Origin: an uncultured Clostridia bacterium
GTDB taxonomy: Bacteria > Bacillota > Clostridia > Oscillospirales > Ruminococcaceae
NCBI GenBank assembly: GCA_945829235.1
Contig: CALZUA010000022.1
Location: 1 to 53,903, forward strand
Reading direction: 5' to 3'
DNA length: 53,903 nt
Made by a program: the position numbers and the translations under genes. Each line of letters starts with the position of its first letter. Positions within the stretch are counted from its first letter, which is position 1. The notes beneath the pieces were generated by a model that did not search any database, had not been told where the DNA came from, and worked only from the letters and a program-made list of their open reading frames with translations. This document shows, in pieces, positions 1 to 8,179 of this stretch.

Positions 1-587
1 GCACTCCCGAATCCAGCGAAAGCACACCGGAATCAAGCACAAGCACTCCCGAATCGAGCTTAAGTTCTCCCGAATCCAGCGAAAGCATACCGGAATTGAG
101 CGCAAGCACACCCGAATCAAGCGAAAGCACTCCGGAATCAACTTCAAGCGTTACGGAATCAAGCACCCCTGCCGAAACCAATCCTGCTTTGCAAAAATAC
201 TATGAAGAGATGATAGCAAACTATTTCGAGTATGTGAGCGGAACTGTTCCGGGGAACACTCCCGAGATTGCGCGCGGCATAGCGGAAGCGGAAACTGCGG
301 GTCTGGAAAAGTTTGGGAAGATGACCGTGCCGAATGAATATGCGGACCGTCACAGCGCTTTGATGAAAGCAGCTGAAACCGAACGGGAATATATAAAGCT
401 TCTGCTTGATTACGCAAACGGTGTAATTGATAATGATGAAATGACGGCGAGGGCGCTGGTTATCCGCCCCAACAACAGAAGCGAGTTCACCACGCATTGC
501 CTGAACATAGTCGCCGACCTTAACCACGAGCCATCGGTTGTTCCGACGGAAAAAGGGCAGATGCTCGAAATGCTGAGCAAGCTTTGA
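1..587 (+). CDS. Secreted or lipoprotein-like protein with Ser/Thr/Pro/Glu repeat linker (5' truncated)
   Basis: The reading frame is open from base 3 to the stop at 587, so the gene begins outside the window; the TTG near position 96 is inside the repeat and is unlikely to be the true start. The visible N-terminal part is a low-complexity linker built from imperfect seven-residue units of the type S-T-P-E-S-S-E. It is followed by a helical domain of about 130 residues. That domain resembles the product of the next gene: both have an aromatic-rich helix, a segment F-x-x-M-x-x-P-x-x-Y-A-(D/E)-x-H and a charged helix. Such linkers usually separate a membrane or lipid anchor from an extracytoplasmic domain, so an exported protein is inferred. 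The function is unknown. Confidence 0.7.
   Translation, partial: TPESSESTPESSTSTPESSLSSPESSESIPELSASTPESSESTPESTSSVTESSTPAETNPALQKYYEEMIANYFEYVSGTVPGNTPEIARGIAEAETAGLEKFGKMTVPNEYADRHSALMKAAETEREYIKLLLDYANGVIDNDEMTARALVIRPNNRSEFTTHCLNIVADLNHEPSVVPTEKGQMLEMLSKL
3..167 (+). repeat. Tandem 21-bp coding repeats (heptapeptide STPESSE-like)
   Basis: About seven imperfect 21-base units, each encoding variants of S-T-P-E-S-S-(E/T/L/A), run from the window start to about position 167. The array probably starts upstream of the window. Units differ mainly at third codon positions and at the last residue. This is a Pro/Glu/Ser/Thr stalk likely to be prone to copy-number change. Confidence 0.75.
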
Positions 588-637
588 TTTCCCGACATTT
601 TGAGCAGCTGTAACGCGGCTTAAACAAAGGAGCTTTT

Positions 638-1186
638 ATGACCAAACGTGCGGTTTCTCTTGCAATAGCCTTGATTTTGCCTATAATACTGCTCTGCGGC
701 TGTTCATCTGAGCAGAACAAGCGGCTTTCTCCCGAGGAATACAGAACGGCGATGGAAAGCGCTTGGGACAAATACATCAACTCAATGCTGGATTTGATTG
801 ATTTAATACCGCTTGAGTTGAACGAGGAGAGCGTGAAAACGTTGCAGGAAAACGCCGAGAGCGCCGAGCCTGCGTTGAAAATGCGCGAGCAGTCGCTTAA
901 GGAATTCAAGGAAATGTTGCCGCCCGAAAAGTACGCGGAATTGCACAAAAAGCTGATTTCCGCCGAGGACGCGTGGGAGTACAAGCAACTGGAGCTTTAT
1001 AGGAAGATGTTCACGGTGCAAAGCGCCGCGGAGCTTACCGAGATAAGCAAAATCTTCGAGGAGCACTCGGCTGAGATTTCGGGCACGGCTTCGGACTTCG
1101 GCTCGGGAACAACATTCCCCGCGATTTATCTGCAAATCATCAAGGAACTCACCGCGGATAATGTTGGAGGAAAAACCCTGCAATGA
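638..1186 (+). CDS. Putative lipoprotein, helical, unknown function
   Basis: A 182-residue protein with a typical lipoprotein signal: Lys/Arg, a hydrophobic stretch, then the lipobox L-C-G-C at residues 19-22, so Cys22 is the likely lipidated residue and the protein is anchored on the outer face of the membrane. The mature part is predicted to be almost entirely helical and highly charged. Its central segment (F-K-E-M-L-P-P-E-K-Y-A-E-L-H) matches the equivalent segment of the upstream gene, suggesting that the two are diverged paralogs arranged in tandem. An AAAGGAG ribosome binding site precedes the ATG. No catalytic motif is visible and I cannot assign a function. Confidence 0.8.
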   Translation: MTKRAVSLAIALILPIILLCGCSSEQNKRLSPEEYRTAMESAWDKYINSMLDLIDLIPLELNEESVKTLQENAESAEPALKMREQSLKEFKEMLPPEKYAELHKKLISAEDAWEYKQLELYRKMFTVQSAAELTEISKIFEEHSAEISGTASDFGSGTTFPAIYLQIIKELTADNVGGKTLQ

Positions 1187-1292
1187 AAACCCGCAGTTGA
1201 CGCGGCGATTGTGATAAAATGGAATGCCGCGGAAAGCGACCTGTCGCGCGCGGTTTCGCAATAATGCAAAAATAATGAAAGGTAAAATTTTT

Positions 1293-2669
1293 ATGGACAA
1301 CAAGCAGAAATCTCTCGACACGATTAAGACGCTTTGTATTCACCGCGGATTTGTTTATCCGGGAAGTGAAATCTACGGCGGACTTGCAAACACCTGGGAT
1401 TACGGTCCTCTCGGCGTTGAGCTGAAGGAGAACATCAAAAAGGCGTGGCGCAAGAAGTTCATTCAGGAGAACAAGTATAACGTTGGTCTTGACAGCGCAA
1501 TTCTGATGAACCCGCAGACTTGGGTAGCTTCGGGACACGTCGGCGGCTTTTCCGACCCGCTGATGGACTGCAAGGACTGCAAAACCCGTCACCGCGCCGA
1601 TAAGCTCATCGAGGACTTCGGCGAAACGGACGCAAACGGCTGGTCAAACGAGAAGATGGTTGAGTATATCCGCGAAAAGGGTATCAAGTGCCCGAATTGC
1701 GGCAGCACGAATTTCACCGATATCCGTCAGTTCAACCTGATGTTCAAAACGGCTCAGGGCGTAACCGAGGACAGCAAGAACGACCTTTATCTCCGCCCCG
1801 AAACCGCCCAGGGTATTTTCGTAAACTTCGCGAATATCCAGAGAACGAGCCGTAAAAAAGTGCCTTTCGGTGTTGCACAGGTGGGAAAATCCTTCAGAAA
1901 CGAGATTACACCCGGACAGTTTATCTTCCGTGTACGCGAGTTTGAGCAGATGGAGCTTGAGTTCTTCTGCAAGCCCGGCACGGATTTGGAGTGGTTTGAG
2001 TACTGGAGAAGCTACTGCAAGAACTTCCTCCTGTCGCTCGGCATAAAGGAGGAGAACCTCCGTCTGCGCGACCACTCACCCGAGGAGCTTTGCTTCTACT
2101 CGAAGGCAACCACGGACTTCGAGTATCTGTTCCCGTTTGGTTGGGGAGAGCTCTGGGGAGTTGCGGACAGAACCGACTACGACCTCACCCAGCACATCAA
2201 AACGAGCGGCAAATCCCTCGAATATTTCGACCCCGAAACCAACGAAAAGTACGTTCCTTATGTAATCGAGCCGTCGCTTGGCGTTGAGCGTCTGTTTCTG
2301 GCAATCGTCTGCGACGCTTACGATGAGGAACAGCTCGAAGACGGTACAACGAGAAACGTTATGCACTTCCACCCCGCGCTTGCGCCCATCAAAGCGGCAG
2401 TTCTTCCGCTCTCGAAGAAGCTCTCGGAGAAAGCAACCGAGCTTTTCGAGGAGCTGTCGAAGAGCTTCCCTGTTGACTTTGACGAAGCGGGAGCAATCGG
2501 CAAGCGTTATCGCCGTCAGGACGAAATCGGCACGCCTTTCTGCGTAACTTATGATTTCGACAGCGAAACCGACGGCTGCGTAACCGTCCGCGAGCGCGAT
2601 ACAATGGAGCAGGTGAGAATACCGATTGCCGAGGTTAAGGCTTATATTGAGGAAAGAATTGCGTTTTAA
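1293..2669 (+). CDS. glyQS: Glycyl-tRNA synthetase, single-chain (class II, alpha2 type)
   Basis: Charges tRNA-Gly with glycine in the cytoplasm. The protein has 458 residues and belongs to the homodimeric GlyRS family found in many Bacillota, Actinobacteria and eukaryotes, not the alpha2beta2 GlyQ/GlyS type. Visible family features are the N-terminal [13 protein letters not shown] motif, a four-Cys insertion (C-K-D-C and C-P-N-C), class II motif 2 around F-R-N-E-I-T-P and motif 3 with G-V-E-R. The C-terminal part is the anticodon-binding domain. I chose the ATG at 1293 because the conserved N terminus starts there and GAAAGG lies about 10 bases upstream; an in-frame upstream extension to 1224 has no homology or ribosome binding site. 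No T-box motif was seen in the roughly 100-base leader. Confidence 0.95.
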   Translation: MDNKQKSLDTIKTLCIHRGFVYPGSEIYGGLANTWDYGPLGVELKENIKKAWRKKFIQENKYNVGLDSAILMNPQTWVASGHVGGFSDPLMDCKDCKTRHRADKLIEDFGETDANGWSNEKMVEYIREKGIKCPNCGSTNFTDIRQFNLMFKTAQGVTEDSKNDLYLRPETAQGIFVNFANIQRTSRKKVPFGVAQVGKSFRNEITPGQFIFRVREFEQMELEFFCKPGTDLEWFEYWRSYCKNFLLSLGIKEENLRLRDHSPEELCFYSKATTDFEYLFPFGWGELWGVADRTDYDLTQHIKTSGKSLEYFDPETNEKYVPYVIEPSLGVERLFLAIVCDAYDEEQLEDGTTRNVMHFHPALAPIKAAVLPLSKKLSEKATELFEELSKSFPVDFDEAGAIGKRYRRQDEIGTPFCVTYDFDSETDGCVTVRERDTMEQVRIPIAEVKAYIEERIAF

Positions 2670-2699
2670 TCAACGCGGTTTTGGCAAGGAGGAACAACT

Positions 2700-3026
2700 A
2701 TGAAATTTGAAGAAATTTTAGAAAAGGTACGCGAGAAAAGCAAGCAGATTGACGCTTCCAAGACCGATTTTCTCGCGGTTATGGTAACGCTCACAGGCAA
2801 AAACGGCGGTGTTTTCTACGTTGAAATCAAGGACCACAAGGTAAACGTTGAGCCGTATGAGTACAACGACAGAAACTGCGAGATTGTTATGACAACGGAG
2901 AATTTCCTGAAATTCATTGACGGAAAGCTGAATCCCGTGACCGCGTACACGCTCGGCAAGCTGAAAGTAAACGGCGACTTGGGAAAAGCGCTTGAGTTCT
3001 CGAAGCTGATAAACAAAGAAGATTAA
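2700..3026 (+). CDS. SCP2 sterol-binding-domain protein
   Basis: A 108-residue cytoplasmic protein consisting of a single SCP2 (sterol carrier) domain. The diagnostic C-terminal part is clear: F-x-x-x-(I/L)-D-G-K-L-N-P-V-T-A-Y-T-L-G-K-L-K-V-x-G-D. In bacteria such domains bind acyl chains or other hydrophobic ligands; the ligand here is unknown. The gene starts 30 bases after glyQS behind a strong GGAGGAAC site and is followed by an intrinsic terminator, so it is probably co-transcribed with glyQS. Confidence 0.85.
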   Translation: MKFEEILEKVREKSKQIDASKTDFLAVMVTLTGKNGGVFYVEIKDHKVNVEPYEYNDRNCEIVMTTENFLKFIDGKLNPVTAYTLGKLKVNGDLGKALEFSKLINKED

Positions 3027-3028
3027 AC

Positions 3029-3066
3029 GAAATTCCCCTTGGTTTAACCGAGGGGAAATTTTTTTG
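3029..3066 (+). terminator. Intrinsic terminator after SCP2 gene
   Basis: The stem AAATTCCCCTTGG pairs with CCGAGGGGAAATTT around a TTTAA loop and is followed directly by a run of T. Confidence 0.9.
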
Positions 3067-3140
3067 AAATTTTGTGCAACCTTTTTCGGAGTTGTCGGGT
3101 ATTATTTTCAGAAAGCGAAATTCAAAAGTTTTCCAAACGG

Positions 3141-3238
3141 AAAAAGCGCCGCACGGCGTTCATATAAATCGTTTCACATTTCACAAAAAACAATCGGGGC
3201 AAAATAATCGGGGTAATATATAAAACACGGCGCTTTTT
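3141..3238 (+). promoter_or_regulatory. Structured leader with long-range inverted repeat upstream of VWA lipoprotein
   Basis: AAAAAGCGCCG at 3141-3151 is exactly complementary to CGGCGCTTTTT at 3228-3238, enclosing about 76 bases. The 5' arm can instead fold locally (CGCCG-CA-CGGCG), giving two mutually exclusive structures just ahead of a T-rich segment. The enclosed segment contains two AATCGGGG direct repeats. This could be a terminator/antiterminator leader of the lipoprotein gene at 3284. I do not recognise a riboswitch family. Confidence 0.4.
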
Positions 3239-3283
3239 CACCGATTTTTGTTCTTGATAACACGACAAGAAAAGAGGTTAATT

Positions 3284-4657
3284 ATGAAAAAATATCTGTC
3301 AATTCTGGCGTCAACAGCGGTTGTTCTGTCGCTTGCGGGCTGTTCATCGGCGGGGATAAACGGACCAACTCCGTCATCTGTTGTTTCGGGAGCAACAAGC
3401 GGTTCTTCGGGAACGACTGCTCCTGCTAACTCCGGCGAGTACACGGGAACCGACATCGGCGGCACGGGGAAACGCCCCGACACGGGCGACTTGGAAATGT
3501 TTGCAACAACCGAAGCGGCAATGGATACCGCGGCAGGAGGTGCGATAAAGGGCGGAGCTATGGCACCGACAGCACCGGCGGGAGATATTGCCCCGCCTGT
3601 TGAAGAACCGAGCGTGGTAGTTGAACCTATAAAGCCGACCGAGCTTGAAACACCCCCGCAGGCGGGCTTGCTGACTGGCGGCGAGTGGAACGACAACGCG
3701 CACTGGGCTGATTGGAACGCGCTCTACACCTCTCACGAGGACTGGAACAGCTACAAAAAGACTTGGAAAAACGAAACCGATTGTCGTATAGCCGTTAAAG
3801 TAACGTCAAACGGCGAGCCGTTCGAGGGCGCACGAGTAAGCTGCAAGAGTGCGATTTCAAGCGCTGTTACCGACAACAAGGGAAAGGCATACCTGTTTTA
3901 TCCCGCGATAAACGGTCCGACCGAGCCGATAACCGTTGAATTTGGCGGCACTTCCAAGACGATTGACGGCGTAATCGGCAACGCAGAGGTTGAGTGTGAC
4001 CTCGGAACAGTCGCCCGTGATACGGAAGTCCCCTCGCTTGACTTTATGATAATGTGCGACACGACAGGCTCTATGGGCGATGAGCTGGAGTACTTGAAGG
4101 TGGAGCTTGAAAACATTGTCCGTAAAATCAAGTCCGATAATTCAAACATTCCCGTTCACACCAGCGTGAATTTCTACCGTGACGAGGGCGATGAGTATGT
4201 GGTAAGGCAGTTCCCGTTCACCGATGATATCGAGAAATCCGCAAATGCAATTCGCGAGCAGTCTGCAAACGGCGGCGGCGACACCCCCGAAGCTGTTCAC
4301 ACGGCACTTGACAGCGCGATAAACAATCACACTTGGAGCGAAAATTCGGTTAAGATAATGTTCCTCGTTCTTGACGCACCGCCCCACGATGACGCGCAGA
4401 TTATCGACAGCGTGAACAAATATGTCCGTCAGGCGGCTGAAAAGGGCATCAGAATTGTGCCGATAGCGTCCAGCGGTATCGACAAATCAACCGAGTATCT
4501 TCTCCGCACAATGGCGTTCACAACGGGCGGTACCTACACGTTCCTCACGGACGACAGCGGCGTTGGCAACAGCCACATCAAGCCCACGGTTGGCGCTTAT
4601 AACGTTGAAAAATTGTCCGATATGATGATTAGGATAGTAAACAGTTATCTTGCCTAA
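3284..4657 (+). CDS. VWA-domain lipoprotein
   Basis: A 457-residue exported protein. It starts with Lys-Lys, a hydrophobic segment and the lipobox L-A-G-C, so it is probably lipid-anchored outside the cell. Residues about 20-130 form a Ser/Thr/Gly/Pro-rich linker. A beta-rich segment follows at about 165-240, then a von Willebrand factor A domain from about 250 to the end. The metal-ion-dependent adhesion site is visible as D-T-T-G-S (D259), a variant of D-x-S-x-S, with G-G-G-D-T-P-E and L-D-A-P-P-H-D-D as later conserved parts of the fold. VWA proteins of this kind bind metal-dependently to other proteins or surfaces; the partner is unknown. ATG 3284 has AAAGAGG upstream; an earlier in-frame start would spoil the signal peptide. 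Confidence 0.85.
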   Translation: MKKYLSILASTAVVLSLAGCSSAGINGPTPSSVVSGATSGSSGTTAPANSGEYTGTDIGGTGKRPDTGDLEMFATTEAAMDTAAGGAIKGGAMAPTAPAGDIAPPVEEPSVVVEPIKPTELETPPQAGLLTGGEWNDNAHWADWNALYTSHEDWNSYKKTWKNETDCRIAVKVTSNGEPFEGARVSCKSAISSAVTDNKGKAYLFYPAINGPTEPITVEFGGTSKTIDGVIGNAEVECDLGTVARDTEVPSLDFMIMCDTTGSMGDELEYLKVELENIVRKIKSDNSNIPVHTSVNFYRDEGDEYVVRQFPFTDDIEKSANAIREQSANGGGDTPEAVHTALDSAINNHTWSENSVKIMFLVLDAPPHDDAQIIDSVNKYVRQAAEKGIRIVPIASSGIDKSTEYLLRTMAFTTGGTYTFLTDDSGVGNSHIKPTVGAYNVEKLSDMMIRIVNSYLA

Positions 4658-4680
4658 TCAATTTCACCCACAACACAAAC

Positions 4681-4711
4681 GAGAGCGGCAAAAATCTGCC
4701 GCTCTTTTTGT
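4681..4711 (+). terminator. Intrinsic terminator after VWA lipoprotein
   Basis: The stem AGAGCGGCA/TGCCGCTCT with an AAAATC loop is followed by TTTTTG. Confidence 0.9.
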
Positions 4712-4771
4712 ATATTTCTAACAAACCTTAGTTTATCGATTGGAGAATTATATAAAATTTGACAAAAAATC

Positions 4772-4800
4772 TTTACATTTTCTTTGCAACGTGTTATAAT
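4772..4800 (+). promoter_or_regulatory. Sigma-A-type promoter of the chemotaxis receptor
   Basis: TTTACA at 4772-4777 and TATAAT at 4795-4800 are separated by 17 bases. The receptor ATG is 46 bases downstream. Confidence 0.8.
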
Positions 4801-4845
4801 AAAATAAGGTATAACAGTTGTGTTCCGTGGTTCGGGGGGGTAAAA

Positions 4846-6786
4846 ATGTCAAAGATAACCAAGAAAATTTTGTCAATTGTTACGATTGCATTGGTAATAA
4901 TGGTCGCGATAATCGTCACGGTGAGTGTATTTGTGTCGAAAAATCACAGCGACGAGGTGCTTATTTCGCAGGTTTCGGTGGGAGTTGGAGTTCTCGAAAA
5001 CGATGTCGAGGTTCAGCTTGACCGCTTGAAAGGGATAGCCTTGTCGTGGGGCGGCGAGGGAATGGACTACACCGCAGTCACGGGAAGAAAGCTCGACAAG
5101 GTTAACAAAAGGTGGGAGGAATCCAAGTCCTCCGAGTATGATTTCGCGTGTGTATTTGAATTGGGCGGGAGTATTGTCTGGAAATCCGACAACTACAACC
5201 TCAGCTCCACGCGAATAACAGACGTTATCGATGGTGACCCGATAAGCGGCATTTTCACAGACAGCAACGTTGAGCTTTCCGCACAGTATATGGGGCCTAT
5301 CACGTTCAACGAAACCGGTGAAATTGTCGGAATGATGCTTGTGGGAATGGATTTGCGCGAGTACGGCTATCTGGACAACGTAAAGCAACAGACCGGCTCG
5401 GAGGTTTCGCTGTTCTCGGGAAGCAAGCGCTATTCGACAACGCTTGTTGATGAAGCGGGAGCGCGAGCTGTTGACACGCAGATGGACGAGCATATAGTCA
5501 AGACCGTGCTTCAGGACGGCAAGCCGTACGTTGGACAATCGGTGCTGTTTGGACAGAACCATTTCGTGAATTACCAGCCGATGACGGATTATGACGGAAA
5601 CATAGTCGGCGCGTATTTCTCGGGAATGTCCTCGGCAAGCTCCGATGCGTCCTTTGCAAAAATGGTTATGTTCTCGGTAATCATCGCTGTTGTTGTGCTG
5701 ATTATCATCGATTTGCTGATGATGGTTTTCGTGAGAAAATTTGTCGGAAAGCCGATTATCGAGTCCAACCGAATTGCCGAAGAGATGAGAACGGGACAGC
5801 TTTCCACGCCCGATTCCACGTTTAATTTCGGCAACGATGAAATCGGACAATTTGCGAGAAAGCTCGAGGACGCGAAGCACAACCTGCGCGATTACATAAA
5901 CGACATTTCGCGGTTGCTTTCGATGATGGCGGACGGTGATTTTACCGGTGAACCGAGCCGCGAGTATATCGGAGATTTCGAGCAGATTGACAAATCGTTC
6001 AAGCAAATTCGAAGTAATTTGAGCGAGATTATCCGGCAGATAAGCACGTCTGCGGACAGCGTGAGAAAAGGCGCGGAGCAGATGTCTGACGGCACGATGA
6101 GGCTTGCGGAGGGCACGTCAAAGCAGGCGGCTTCGATTGAAACGCTTGCGGGCGCGATTGACAATATTTCCGAGCAAATCAAGAACAACACCGAAAACGC
6201 CGAGAAAGCCGATAATTTGTCAAAGGTTACGGCGGACAGGATAACCAACCAAGACCGTGAAATCAAGAATATGCTGTCGGCGATGGACGAGATTAAGAGC
6301 CGTTCCAACGAGATAAGTGTGATTATCAAGACGATTGAGGACATTGCGTTCCAGACGAACATATTGTCGCTGAATGCCGCGATTGAAGCGGCGAGAGCAG
6401 GAGAAGCGGGCAAGGGCTTTGCGGTTGTTGCGGACGAGGTGAGAAATCTCGCGTCGAAGTCGGCACAGGCCGCGAGCAATACAAACGCGCTGATAACGGC
6501 AACGATTGACGCGGTGAATAACGGTGCTGAGATAGCCGAGCGGACAGCGGCGGCGATGACGGAGGTAAAGAGCTTCTCGGAGCAGACTGCGGAGTACATT
6601 TCGAGGATATCCGAGGCATCGGCGGTGCAGTCGGAGAGCGTGCGGAGAGTTGAGGAGGACGCGGACCAAATTCGGGCGGTTACGGAGCAGAACAGCTCGA
6701 CAGCGGAGGAGTCGGCGGCGTCTTGTGAGGAGCTGACGGGAATGTCGGCGGTATTGCACGGCGAGGTGTCGAAGCTAAAGGCGTGA
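4846..6786 (+). CDS. Methyl-accepting chemotaxis protein with extracytoplasmic Cache-like sensor
   Basis: A transmembrane receptor that relays ligand binding to CheW/CheA and so to the flagellar motor. Of 646 residues, about 8-30 form the first membrane helix, about 33-272 an extracytoplasmic Cache-type sensor domain, and about 274-297 the second membrane helix. A HAMP linker and a long coiled-coil signalling domain follow. The highly conserved hairpin tip (E-A-A-R-A-G-E-x-G-x-G-F-A-V-V-A-x-E-V-R) lies near residues 512-535. No C-terminal CheR/CheB pentapeptide tether is present. ATG 4846 is chosen because it gives a normal short N terminus before the first helix and follows a G-rich ribosome binding site. 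The ligand cannot be predicted. The gene appears monocistronic. Confidence 0.92.
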   Translation: MSKITKKILSIVTIALVIMVAIIVTVSVFVSKNHSDEVLISQVSVGVGVLENDVEVQLDRLKGIALSWGGEGMDYTAVTGRKLDKVNKRWEESKSSEYDFACVFELGGSIVWKSDNYNLSSTRITDVIDGDPISGIFTDSNVELSAQYMGPITFNETGEIVGMMLVGMDLREYGYLDNVKQQTGSEVSLFSGSKRYSTTLVDEAGARAVDTQMDEHIVKTVLQDGKPYVGQSVLFGQNHFVNYQPMTDYDGNIVGAYFSGMSSASSDASFAKMVMFSVIIAVVVLIIIDLLMMVFVRKFVGKPIIESNRIAEEMRTGQLSTPDSTFNFGNDEIGQFARKLEDAKHNLRDYINDISRLLSMMADGDFTGEPSREYIGDFEQIDKSFKQIRSNLSEIIRQISTSADSVRKGAEQMSDGTMRLAEGTSKQAASIETLAGAIDNISEQIKNNTENAEKADNLSKVTADRITNQDREIKNMLSAMDEIKSRSNEISVIIKTIEDIAFQTNILSLNAAIEAARAGEAGKGFAVVADEVRNLASKSAQAASNTNALITATIDAVNNGAEIAERTAAAMTEVKSFSEQTAEYISRISEASAVQSESVRRVEEDADQIRAVTEQNSSTAEESAASCEELTGMSAVLHGEVSKLKA

Positions 6787-6825
6787 TTTTTAGCAAAGCT
6801 ACACTCAAGCACCGCGAAGCGTACA

Positions 6826-7111
6826 AAAGTTTTCGGTCAAGCCTTTTTCAAAAGGCTTGTGGGGCGTGGGGCAAAGCCCCACACTCGCGGCGAAGCCGCA
6901 CTACTGGAGCGAAGCGCCAAAATCAAAAAAACAAACTCCCCGAGCATTTTTCGGTTCAATACCGAAAAATGCAGGGGATAAGTTTTTGCAAAGTGTGTCC
7001 CAAGCACCGCGCGCCGCCACACATATTCCGGAAAAATCTACCCTTCCCGATGCATTTTTGGAGGCGAAGCCAACAAAAATGCGAGGGAACGCGCAAACCT
7101 ATAAATGCACA
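6826..7111. repeat. Intergenic hairpin-repeat cluster (no gene)
   Basis: The 355-base gap between the receptor and hemW holds no credible gene. It contains a chain of hairpins: AAGCCTTTTTCAAAAGGCTT, GTGGGGC-(AAA)-GCCCCAC, GCGGC-GAA-GCCGC, GCATTTTTCGGT-TCAAT-ACCGAAAAATGC and a GCATTTTT/AAAAATGC pair. The 15-mer TACTGGAGCGAAGCG at 6902-6916 recurs in inverse orientation near 27.46 kb, so this is a dispersed intergenic repeat family in this genome. Confidence 0.65.
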
Positions 7112-7113
7112 AT

Positions 7114-7143
7114 AAAGCCGCCCAATCCGAGCGGCTTTGTTTT
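7114..7143. terminator. Bidirectional terminator between the receptor and hemW
   Basis: AAAGCCGC at 7114-7121 pairs with GCGGCTTT at 7131-7138. A T-rich tract on the plus strand and an A-rich stretch before it serve both converging transcripts. Confidence 0.8.
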
Positions 7144-8179
7144 ATCGCAAAAGCGTAGCAATAATCTGATTTGACACGAGAAAACCGCGCGGCGTGAGCG
7201 AAACCCTCCCGTCCTCAACACGAAAATACTCTTTCGGAACAAGTTTCAGCCTTTTTTCAAGCCGCTCGTCAAGCAAAATTCCCTCGCGAAGGCGCAACCC
7301 GAGCAAAACCTTTTCCTCATATTTATCGGGATTTTCGTCGGTAAAAACCTCGCGTTGAACATCGCTTTCAAGAAACTCCGCGAGATTTCTCGGGACGGCG
7401 AAGCGCTTCCCATTATAATAAGAGTGCGCCGCCGGTCCAATTCCCACATATTCCTCCGCGCGCCAATAAATCAAATTGTGCCGGCTCTCGAAGCCGTTTT
7501 TCGCGAAATTGCTGATTTCGTATTGCCGAAAACCGCGCTTTTCAAGCTGTTCAACCGCCGCGAGATAAAGCTCCGCCTGCTTATCTTCATCGGGAATTTC
7601 GGGCGGATTTTTGCCAAAGGGGGTGTTCGGTTCAATTTTTAGGAGATATGCGGAAACGTGCGTTATCGGCAACCCGCAAAGCTCATCAATCGTTTCGTAG
7701 AGCGACTTAACGCTTTGTTGCGGAACGCCGAGCATCAAATCCGCAGAAATGTTCTCAAACCCAAGCTCGTGCGCCGTCAAAATCGCTTTTCGCGCACTTT
7801 CCGCGCCGTGAAGCCGCCCAAGCGCCGCGAGTTCCCGTTCGTTCAGCGACTGCACGCCAAACGAAAGCCGATTGACACCCGCGTTTTTGAGTTCAACGAG
7901 AACCCGTTCGTTGACAACATCGGGGTTGCACTCAACCGTAATTTCCGCGCCCTCGCGAAACCGCACCTCGCGCAGAATTTCCGAAATTTTCCCCGAAATC
8001 AGCGCAGGCGTTCCCCCGCCGAAATAAACGGTATCAAAAATCTCGGGATAACGCTTGAGGTTTCGCACAACCGCCGCCGCAAATTTTTCGCTTTCGGTGC
8101 GAGAGAATTTCTCGGAGTAAAAATCGCAGTAAGGGCACTTTCGCACGCAAAACGGAACGTGAATATAAAGCCCGAGCAT
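7142..8179 (-). CDS. hemW: Radical SAM heme chaperone HemW
   Basis: A 345-residue radical S-adenosylmethionine protein of the HemW type, a heme-binding chaperone formerly annotated as oxygen-independent coproporphyrinogen oxidase. The iron-sulfur cluster motif C-V-R-K-C-P-Y-C-D-F is at residues 11-20; the CPYCDF form is characteristic of HemW and not of true HemN, which carries an extra Cys in C-x-F-C-x-C. The G-G-G-T-P motif follows at about 56-60. The ATG at 8179 overlaps the lepA stop by one base (TGATG), implying translational coupling, and lepA-hemW is a classical Bacillota gene pair. A longer in-frame upstream reading would run inside lepA and was rejected. Confidence 0.9.
   Translation of the reverse strand: MLGLYIHVPFCVRKCPYCDFYSEKFSRTESEKFAAAVVRNLKRYPEIFDTVYFGGGTPALISGKISEILREVRFREGAEITVECNPDVVNERVLVELKNAGVNRLSFGVQSLNERELAALGRLHGAESARKAILTAHELGFENISADLMLGVPQQSVKSLYETIDELCGLPITHVSAYLLKIEPNTPFGKNPPEIPDEDKQAELYLAAVEQLEKRGFRQYEISNFAKNGFESRHNLIYWRAEEYVGIGPAAHSYYNGKRFAVPRNLAEFLESDVQREVFTDENPDKYEEKVLLGLRLREGILLDERLEKRLKLVPKEYFRVEDGRVSLTPRGFLVSNQIIATLLR

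Noticed and set aside
1187-1292. T-box riboswitch before glyQS
   Set aside because: The conserved T-box sequence and specifier stem are not present in the 106-base gap; TTGACG/TAAAAT there are only 12 bases apart, so they are not a promoter pair either.
4873-6812. Long open frames opposite the chemotaxis receptor (377 and 306 codons)
   Set aside because: Ser/Ala- or Arg/His-rich composition typical of antisense shadow; the sense protein is unambiguous.
6787-7141. Small open frames in the gap after the receptor
   Set aside because: They translate hairpin repeats and lack ribosome binding sites.
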